NCBI GenBank assembly: GCA_013695405.1
Contig: JACDAO010000135.1
Location: 1 to 14,233 of the forward strand
Length of the DNA: 14,233 nucleotides
DNA from: Acidobacteriota bacterium
Lineage (GTDB): Bacteria > Acidobacteriota > Vicinamibacteria > Vicinamibacterales > Vicinamibacteraceae
Reading direction: 5' to 3'
Positions 6,435 through 14,233 of the stretch are shown piece after piece (position 1 is the first letter of the stretch; every line of letters begins with the position of its first letter). The notes below the pieces were generated by a model. That model saw nothing but the letters and a program-made list of their open reading frames with translations. It did no database searches and was not told the DNA's origin. A program made the translations under genes and the position numbers.

Positions 6435-6466
6435 CGGCGGTGATGGCGTACGCACGGTAACCGCCG
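6435..6466. repeat. Inverted repeat upstream of the sigma-54-like site
   Basis: CGGCGGT (6435-6441) and ACCGCCG (6460-6466) flank a spacer that contains the palindrome GCGTACGC (6446-6453). It sits about 120-150 bases upstream of the predicted start of the comEA cluster transcript, the distance at which enhancer-binding regulators act. A protein-binding role is only inferred. Confidence 0.35.
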
Positions 6467-6470
6467 GAGG

Positions 6471-6498
6471 CGGGACGCAACGGGCGTTGCGCGTCCCG
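6471..6498 (-). terminator. Bulged hairpin after the epimerase gene, possible terminator
   Basis: CGGGAC-GCAAC pairs with GTTGC-gc-GTCCCG: 11 bp with a two-base bulge and a GGGC loop, 7 bases past the epimerase stop codon. There is no U-tract. It marks the boundary between the epimerase and the comEA cluster promoter region. Confidence 0.55.
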
Positions 6499-6505
6499 GG
6501 TGCTG

Positions 6506-7450
6506 TCAGGCGCTGTGCCGGGTCGAGGCGTACCAGGCCACGGTCTCGCGCAAACCGGTCTCGAGATCGACGGTGGGCTCGTACCCGAGCATCAGGCGGG
6601 CCCGGCTGATGTCGGCGAGCGAGTCGCGGACGTCGCCGGCGCGCGATGGCGCGTAGGTGGGCTCGACGTCGGCGCCGGTGATGACCTTCAGGGTCTGGAA
6701 CAGGTGATTCAGCGAGATCCGCGTGCCGGTGGCGACGTTGATCACCTGGCCGCTGGCCTCGGGCCCGGCCTGCGAGGCGCGCAGGGCGCCCTCGACGACG
6801 TTGGTGACGTAGGTGAAGTCCCGGGTTTGTTCGCCATCGCCGTGGATGGTCGGCGCATTGCCGTCGACCAGGTAGCGGATGAACAGCGAGATCACGCCCG
6901 AGTACGCCGAGGACGGATCCTGCCGTGGCCCGAACACGTTGAAGTAGCGGATGGTCACGGTCGACAACCCGTACAGTTCGGTGAACATCTGCATGTACTG
7001 CTCGCCCACCAGTTTCTGCAACGCGTACGGCGAGAGCGGCGCCGTCGGCATGTCCTCGCGTTTGGGCAGGACGGCCGCGTTGCCGTAGGCCGACGAACTG
7101 CCCGCATACACGACGCGACGCACGCCCGCGTCACGCGCCGCCACGAGCAGGCTCAGCGTGGCGTCGATGTTCGCGCGGTTGGACGTGAGCGGATCGTCCA
7201 CCGATCGCGGCACCGAGGGAATGGCGGCCTGGTGCAGTACGTACTCGACGCCCTCGACCGCCTGGCGTGCGAAGGCATGATCTGCGAGATCGCCCTCGAG
7301 GAACTCGACACCCTCGACGTGCGACAAGTTGCCGCGAGACCCGGTGATCAGGCTATCCGCGACCCTGACGCGATCGCCGCGTCGCCGCAGCGCCTCGGCC
7401 ATGTGCGAGCCGATGAAGCCCGCGCCTCCCGTGACCAGATAAAACGCCAT
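6506..7450 (-). CDS. NAD-dependent sugar-nucleotide epimerase/dehydratase (extended SDR)
   Basis: 314-residue extended short-chain dehydrogenase acting on NDP-sugars. It has the Rossmann motif TGGAGFIG (7-14), GDLAD (53-57), HQAA (73-76), SSS (118-120), the catalytic YxxxK as Y142-A-L-Q-K146, and FNVFGPRQDPSSAYSGVI, a block typical of UDP-GlcNAc/UDP-glucose 4-epimerase-like enzymes including the WbpP/TviC group. The product probably feeds polysaccharide or glycan synthesis; the exact sugar cannot be read from sequence. The start ATG at 7448-7450 gives the standard MAFYLVTGGAGF; the frame is open much further upstream, but that extension runs through the RNase P RNA gene and is not coding. No strong Shine-Dalgarno sequence is seen (a GGAG lies 12 bases upstream). 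A bulged hairpin follows the stop. Confidence 0.93.
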   Translation of the reverse strand: MAFYLVTGGAGFIGSHMAEALRRRGDRVRVADSLITGSRGNLSHVEGVEFLEGDLADHAFARQAVEGVEYVLHQAAIPSVPRSVDDPLTSNRANIDATLSLLVAARDAGVRRVVYAGSSSAYGNAAVLPKREDMPTAPLSPYALQKLVGEQYMQMFTELYGLSTVTIRYFNVFGPRQDPSSAYSGVISLFIRYLVDGNAPTIHGDGEQTRDFTYVTNVVEGALRASQAGPEASGQVINVATGTRISLNHLFQTLKVITGADVEPTYAPSRAGDVRDSLADISRARLMLGYEPTVDLETGLRETVAWYASTRHSA

Positions 7451-7532
7451 GCGTCTCTGAAACTCCGACGAGCCGTGCCCGCCACGAATGGTGTGAACGC
7501 GACATGCGCCCCGGCGGCTCCAGTGCGACAGT

Positions 7533-7987
7533 GCGACAGTCGCCCGATAAGCCGAATTCTGTCCCCCTCGCCTCCCTTGCGGGACGCTCGGATGGGCGAT
7601 CATTCCTCTGGGACCGGCATTGCTGACGGCCTCGAGCAACCTACCCGGAGGCTTCGGACGGGCCGTCCTCGAGCGCCTCCCTATTTGGTCTTGCTCCGTG
7701 CGGGGTTTTGCCTGCCACTCCCGTCACCGGGAGCGCGGTGCGCTCTTACCGCACCTTTTCACCCTTACCTGCGTCGTACCGGTTCACTCCCCGCGCGTCC
7801 ACCGGTCAGCATGCACCGGGCCATTTGGAGGAGTCAGCCGGCACGACGCCGGCGGTATATTTTCTGTGCCACTTTCCGTCGGGTTGCCCCGCCCGGGCGT
7901 TACCCGGCGCACTGCCCTGCGGAGTTCGGACTTTCCTCCAGCAGCCAGGAGCGCCCGGCCACCAGCGATCGCCTGGACGACTGCCGC
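7533..7987 (-). ncRNA. rnpB: RNase P RNA, bacterial type A
   Basis: Catalytic RNA that matures tRNA 5' ends. On the minus strand the universal elements occur in order: GGAGGAAAGTCC (7928-7939), AGGGTGAAAAGGTGCGGTAAGAGCGCACCG (7736-7765; described by position), GGAGCAAGACCAAATAGG (7680-7697), GGTAGGTTGCTCGAGG, and the 3' ACAGAATTCGGCTTATC (7546-7562). I set the ends by helix P1: 7975-7987 pairs with 7533-7545 over 13 positions including G-U pairs. The length of about 455 bases exceeds the 377 of E. coli, mainly because of a long P12 arm (7771-7849). A TATGAT -10 box ends 7 bases before the 5' end. It lies between the response regulator and the epimerase on the same strand. The exact termini are inferred. 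Confidence 0.95.
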
Positions 7988-7993
7988 GACGGG

Positions 7994-7999
7994 ATCATA
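7994..7999 (-). promoter_or_regulatory. Probable -10 box of rnpB (TATGAT)
   Basis: TATGAT, one base from consensus, lies 6 bases before the P1-defined 5' end of the RNA at 7987, as expected for a sigma-70 promoter. The -35 position (about 8017-8022) has only a poor match. Confidence 0.6.
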
Positions 8000-8035
8000 C
8001 CTGACGATCGGGAGGCGGGAGTCGGAGGCGGGCGC

Positions 8036-8056
8036 TGGGGGCTGGGGGCTGGGGGC
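8036..8056. repeat. (GGGGGCT)3 tract upstream of rnpB
   Basis: Three perfect tandem 7-base units on the plus strand, preceded by another GGG run, giving four G-runs with short loops, the formal pattern of a G-quadruplex. It lies between the response regulator stop (8088) and the rnpB promoter. Confidence 0.85.
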
Positions 8057-8087
8057 TCTCGATGGCCGGTGGCCGGCGACCGGCGCC

Positions 8088-9629
8088 CTACCGGTCCTTC
8101 TCCTGCGAGATGGCGTACTGCTCGAGCTTCTTGTAGAGATTGCTGCGCGGGGTGTCGATCACCTCGGCGGTCCGCGAGATGTTCCAGCCGTGCTCGCGCA
8201 GCTTGTCGACCAGGAACTCGCGCTCGGCCTGCTCCTTGAACTCGCGCAGCGTGGTCGGCGTTGGCGGCAACGGGCGTGACGGCTCGGTTGCAACGGTCAG
8301 GTCCGCTGCGCCGGACTCGGTCGAGTCGCTTGCCGCATCGCTCCCGTACGGGGTGACCGCAGAGGACGTGGGCGACCCCGACGGGACCGCCGCCCCGAGC
8401 GACGACCCCGCGGCCACTGCCGCCGCGACCGGCAACGGCAGCGGCGCGCCTTCGGCCCGCAGGAACGGCCGCAGGTCGTTCGCGACGATGGTGTCGCCGG
8501 GGGCCATGATCAGTGCCCGCTCGACCGTGTTCTTCAATTCGCGAATGTTGCCGCGCCAGCGATGCAGCTGCAGCAACTCCATCGCATCGACCGAGAACCG
8601 TCGCGTCCGCCCGCCCTCGCCCGCGAACAGGTCGGCGAAGTGCTTGACCAGCAGCGGCACGTCCTCGCGCCGTTCGCGCAGCGCCGGCACCCGAACCGGG
8701 ATCACGCTGAGCCGGAAGTACAGGTCCTCGCGAAAGGTGCCCTCGGCGATGGCGGCTTCGAGGTCCTTGTTGGTGGCGGCAATCACCCGCACGTCGACCT
8801 TCAGCGTGCGCTGCGAGCCGATCCGCTCGACCTCGCCCTCCTGCAGCACGCGCAGCACCTTGGCCTGGGTCTTCTGGCTCATGTCGCCGACTTCGTCCAG
8901 GAAGATGGTGCCGCGGTCGGCCAGTTCGAACTTGCCGATCTGCTTGTCGGTGGCGCCGGTGAAGCTGCCCTTCTCGTGCCCGAACAGCTCGCTCTCGATC
9001 AGCTCTTCGGGAATCGCCGCGCAGTTGACCTGCACGTAGCGCTCTCGCGAGCGCAGGCTGTTGCGATGAATCGCCCGCGCGACCAGTTCCTTGCCGACGC
9101 CGCTCTCGCCGAGGACCAGCACGGTGGCATTGGTCGGGGCGGCGCGACCGATCGCGTCGAGCACCTGCATCAACGCCGGGCCCTGACCGACGATGTTGTA
9201 GCGGGCATCCTCGGCGCCCCGCAGACGCCGGTTCTCGCGTTCGAGGCGACTGGTCTTGAGCGAGTTGCGGATGGTCAGCAGCACGCGCTCGCTGGAGAGT
9301 GGCTTCTCGATGAAGTCCTGGGCGCCGAGCTTGGTGGCCTCGACTGCGGTGGCGACCGTGCCGTGGCCCGAGATCATCACCACCGGCAGCGACTCGTCCT
9401 GCGCCTTGAGCCGGCCGAGCACCTCGAGCCCGTCGACCCCCGGCATCTTGATGTCGCAGAACACCAGGTCGGGCGACTCGCTGCGGGCCAGTGCCAGCCC
9501 TTCCTCACCGGTGGCGGCCAGCGCGCATGCGTAGCCTTCGTACTCCAGGATCATCCGCAGGCTGTCGCGAATGCCCAGTTCGTCGTCGATGACCAGGATG
9601 CGGCCGGCGGTCAGGGGGTTAGGAGTCAC
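8088..9629 (-). CDS. NtrX/NtrC-type sigma-54 response regulator
   Basis: 513-residue two-component activator. Receiver domain 10-125: acidic pair D15-D16, phospho-acceptor D59 in CDIKMPG, S87 and K109 (EKP). AAA+ domain about 146-385: Walker A GESGVGKE (174-181), an intact GSFTGA loop (221-226), Walker B GTIFLDEV (240-247) and a slightly variant WRGNIREL. Then comes an Ala/Ser/Pro/Thr-rich linker of about 60 residues, and a C-terminal Fis helix-turn-helix NISRTAEVIDTPRSNLYKKLE, whose wording resembles NtrX rather than NtrC. Phosphorylation should license sigma-54 promoter opening. The start codon is GTG (9627-9629), placed just before the receiver; no good Shine-Dalgarno sequence precedes it. 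No partner histidine kinase lies in the window; the neighbours are ligA upstream and rnpB downstream. NtrX identity is probable, not certain. Confidence 0.92.
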   Translation of the reverse strand: MTPNPLTAGRILVIDDELGIRDSLRMILEYEGYACALAATGEEGLALARSESPDLVFCDIKMPGVDGLEVLGRLKAQDESLPVVMISGHGTVATAVEATKLGAQDFIEKPLSSERVLLTIRNSLKTSRLERENRRLRGAEDARYNIVGQGPALMQVLDAIGRAAPTNATVLVLGESGVGKELVARAIHRNSLRSRERYVQVNCAAIPEELIESELFGHEKGSFTGATDKQIGKFELADRGTIFLDEVGDMSQKTQAKVLRVLQEGEVERIGSQRTLKVDVRVIAATNKDLEAAIAEGTFREDLYFRLSVIPVRVPALRERREDVPLLVKHFADLFAGEGGRTRRFSVDAMELLQLHRWRGNIRELKNTVERALIMAPGDTIVANDLRPFLRAEGAPLPLPVAAAVAAGSSLGAAVPSGSPTSSAVTPYGSDAASDSTESGAADLTVATEPSRPLPPTPTTLREFKEQAEREFLVDKLREHGWNISRTAEVIDTPRSNLYKKLEQYAISQEKDR

Positions 9630-9640
9630 AGGGATTCTCG

Positions 9641-9671
9641 GAGCTGGGGGCTGGGGGCTGTGGGGCCTGGG
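9641..9671. repeat. G-rich (CTGGGGG) tract between ligA and the response regulator
   Basis: Plus-strand G-runs of 5, 5, 4 and 3 bases separated by 2-4 bases, again built on the CTGGGGG unit, fill most of the 51-base gap and end 11 bases before the GTG start. Formal quadruplex pattern. Confidence 0.8.
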
Positions 9672-9680
9672 AGGTGCGGC

Positions 9681-12864
<3,184 letters not shown>

Positions 12865-12879
12865 GTTCAAAACCCCGGG

Positions 12880-12909
12880 AATATCAACACATTGTGGTAG
12901 GAGTGTCAA
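12880..12909 (-). promoter_or_regulatory. Sigma-70-type promoter of the polyprenyl synthase gene
   Basis: A perfect -35 TTGACA (12904-12909, minus strand), an 18-base spacer and GATATT (12880-12885) as -10. TGATAT (12881-12886) with a 17-base spacer is the alternative. The start of transcription would be near 12873, only about 9 bases before the GTG start, so the message would be almost leaderless. The promoter overlaps the last codons of tatD and is notably AT-rich for this window. Confidence 0.5.
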
Positions 12910-13726
12910 CGCGCCCACGGGATGGGGGCGTCGCTCCGAACACCGCGTTCGCGTTCCGCCACGCCTGGGCTTGCGCCTCCTCGATCGAGAGGCCCCGACA
13001 GCGAGCGATGGTCTCGAGCACCGCCTGCACCCGGGCCGGTTCGTTGCGGCCGCCGCGCCGTGGCGCCGGCGCCAGGTACGGGCTGTCGGTTTCGACCAGC
13101 CAGCGGTCGGCCGGGACCCAACGGGCCACCTCGCGCAGCGCATCGGCCCGCGGAAACGTGACGATGCCCGAGAACGAGAGGTGAAAGCCGCGACTGACTG
13201 CGGCCTCAGCCAGGGCCTGGTCGCCGGTGAAACAGTGGAAGACGCCCCGCGCTCGCCCGCCACCGTGCGTGTCGAGCACGGCCAGCGTATCGGCGTCGGC
13301 CTCGCGGGAGTGGATCACCACCGGCAGGTCTCGAGCGACCGCCAGCGCGACCTGGTCGGCGAAGATCACTTGTTGCACCTCGCGCGGAGCGAAGTCGTAG
13401 TGGTAGTCCAGGCCGATTTCGCCGACGGCCACGGCGCTGGTTTGCGCCAGCACCTCGGATACCAGACGCGTGACCTCGTCGGCCGCCACCTGCGCGGCGT
13501 GATGGGGATGCAGACCGGCGGCGAATCGCAGCGACGGCCAGAGCTGCCGCAGCCGATCGACTCTCTGCCGTTCGACGCCACTGGCCGCATCCAGGATGCA
13601 GACCGCGTCGGTCACGCCAGCCTCGAGGGCGCGCGCGATCACCGCCTCCAGATCGTCGACGAACTCGTCACCGGCGAGGTGGCAGTGGGTGTCGATCAGG
13701 CTCGAGGGGCAGGGCTCAAAGCTCAA
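12884..13726 (-). CDS. tatD: TatD-family metal-dependent DNase/hydrolase
   Basis: 280-residue TIM-barrel metal hydrolase of the TatD family, associated with DNA repair and 3'-5' exonuclease or deoxyribonuclease activity and, in some members, D-aminoacyl-tRNA editing. The metal ligands are all visible: H14 and H16 in DTHCHL, E103 in GEIGLDYHY, H139 in VIHSRE, H164 in FHCFTG and D214 in VETDSPYLAP. Length is a little above the usual 255-265, with a divergent tail of about 12 residues overlapping the next gene's promoter. The start is taken as TTG (13724-13726) with GAGGG 7 bases upstream; the protein must begin close to this point because DTHCH follows at residue 12. It lies downstream of the MetRS gene, a linkage common in bacteria. 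Confidence 0.93.
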   Translation of the reverse strand: MSFEPCPSSLIDTHCHLAGDEFVDDLEAVIARALEAGVTDAVCILDAASGVERQRVDRLRQLWPSLRFAAGLHPHHAAQVAADEVTRLVSEVLAQTSAVAVGEIGLDYHYDFAPREVQQVIFADQVALAVARDLPVVIHSREADADTLAVLDTHGGGRARGVFHCFTGDQALAEAAVSRGFHLSFSGIVTFPRADALREVARWVPADRWLVETDSPYLAPAPRRGGRNEPARVQAVLETIARCRGLSIEEAQAQAWRNANAVFGATPPSRGRVDTPTTMC

Positions 13727-13777
13727 GGCGGAGCCCTCAGGCTGCAGGGATCAGGCTGCCCGACGCCCGCAGCCGTG

Positions 13778-14233
13778 TCATCTGACGCGTGTGCCGGGCG
13801 CCGGCGGAGTCTCGAAGCCGAGCAGCTGCGCCTTGCCGTCGGTGTCGGCGGCGAGCACCATGCCGTGCGAGACCGATCCCATCATCGGCCGCGGTTCCAG
13901 GTTGGCGATGAACACGATCGACCGCCCGATCAGCGCTTCGGGCACATACGAGTCGGCGATGCCGGCCAGAATCGTCCGCTTCGAGGCCGGGCCGTCCTGC
14001 ACGGTCAACTTCAGCAGCTTCTTCGACTTCGGCACCGGCTCGGCGTGCAGCACTGTGCCGACTTTCAGTTCGACGCGGGCGAAGTCGTCGATCACGATTG
14101 TGGACGACGTGGCGTCGGCCGAGGCGGCGGGTCCAGCAGTCGTGGCCGGCGTCGAGCCGGGGACGTCATCATGCACGTCTGACACTCCGTCGGAGCGCAC
14201 CACCGCGACGGGCGCTGCGCCTTTGTCTAGAAG
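13778..14233 (-). CDS. metG: Methionyl-tRNA synthetase, C-terminal tRNA-binding domain (5' end outside window)
   Basis: About 150 residues are visible. After a variable Ala/Thr/Ser-rich linker comes the OB-fold tRNA-binding domain found at the C-terminus of many MetRS proteins and in Arc1p/EMAP-II relatives: IDDFARVELKVGTVLHAEPV, KSKKLLKLTVQDG, RTILAGIADSYVPEALIGR, FIANLEPRPMMG and SHGMVLAA. The frame is open right to the window edge without a stop, and the edge residues LLDKG fit the end of the MetRS catalytic core (a PLFPR-L-DK type ending). It is therefore most likely the tail of full-length MetRS. A GTG at 14201-14203 could start a free-standing 141-residue tRNA-binding protein, which is the alternative. 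tatD follows after 51 bases. Confidence 0.85.
   Translation of the reverse strand, partial: LLDKGAAPVAVVRSDGVSDVHDDVPGSTPATTAGPAASADATSSTIVIDDFARVELKVGTVLHAEPVPKSKKLLKLTVQDGPASKRTILAGIADSYVPEALIGRSIVFIANLEPRPMMGSVSHGMVLAADTDGKAQLLGFETPPAPGTRVR

Noticed and set aside
7451..7639. 63-codon N-terminal extension of the epimerase reading frame
   Set aside because: The extension overlaps the RNase P RNA and adds sequence before a standard Rossmann N-terminus.
6500..8239. Plus-strand open frame of 579 codons across the epimerase and rnpB
   Set aside because: It runs through the RNase P RNA gene and antisense to the epimerase, with no protein family features.
12865..13263. 133-codon N-terminal extension of the polyprenyl synthase reading frame
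   Set aside because: It lies out of frame inside tatD; the family N-terminus begins at about the GTG 12864.

Overview
The window is GC-rich bacterial chromosome in which every gene I can support, including the one RNA gene, is on the minus strand and is transcribed from high to low coordinates. The gene content suggests an acidobacterium, perhaps close to Luteitalea/Vicinamibacteria: a 3-keto-disaccharide hydrolase-like secreted protein, NtrX-like and atypical sigma-54-type regulators, a ComEA/pseudopilin/PilZ cluster, and recurring GGGGGCT-rich spacers. That assignment is inference from gene content and base composition, not a search result.

In the direction of transcription: (1) 14233-11681, housekeeping genes: the C-terminal tRNA-binding part of methionyl-tRNA synthetase (cut by the window edge), a TatD-family nuclease, a long-chain polyprenyl diphosphate synthase with its own -35/-10 candidate inside the end of tatD, and NAD-dependent DNA ligase (ligA, from 11807 down to 9681). 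(2) 9629-8088, an NtrX-like response regulator with receiver, sigma-54 ATPase and Fis domains. (3) 7987-7533, RNase P RNA (rnpB) with an enlarged P12 arm, followed by an NAD-dependent sugar-nucleotide epimerase (7450-6506). (4) 6225-4946, a tight cluster of a ComEA-like helix-hairpin-helix protein, a type IV pseudopilin and a PilZ protein, preceded by a sigma-54-like promoter match. (5) 4795-3374, a sigma-54-type AAA+ regulator whose GAFTGA loop is degenerate. (6) 3304-2471, an exported 3-keto-disaccharide hydrolase-type protein ending in a strong hairpin. (7) 2208-1, the glycine cleavage operon gcvT-gcvH-gcvP, with gcvP running off the left edge.

Much of the window is core metabolism and information processing. 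The part most worth a second look is region 4-5. DNA-uptake/pilus-type proteins sit with a c-di-GMP receptor, a sigma-54-like promoter lies upstream, and the nearest regulator downstream has lost the key GAFTGA phenylalanine, while a regulator with an intact GSFTGA loop lies about 1.9 kb upstream of comEA. A second pattern is a family of G-rich short repeats (CTGGGGG/GACTGGGG) in several gene boundaries. I found no CRISPR array, tRNA, insertion sequence or phage gene.
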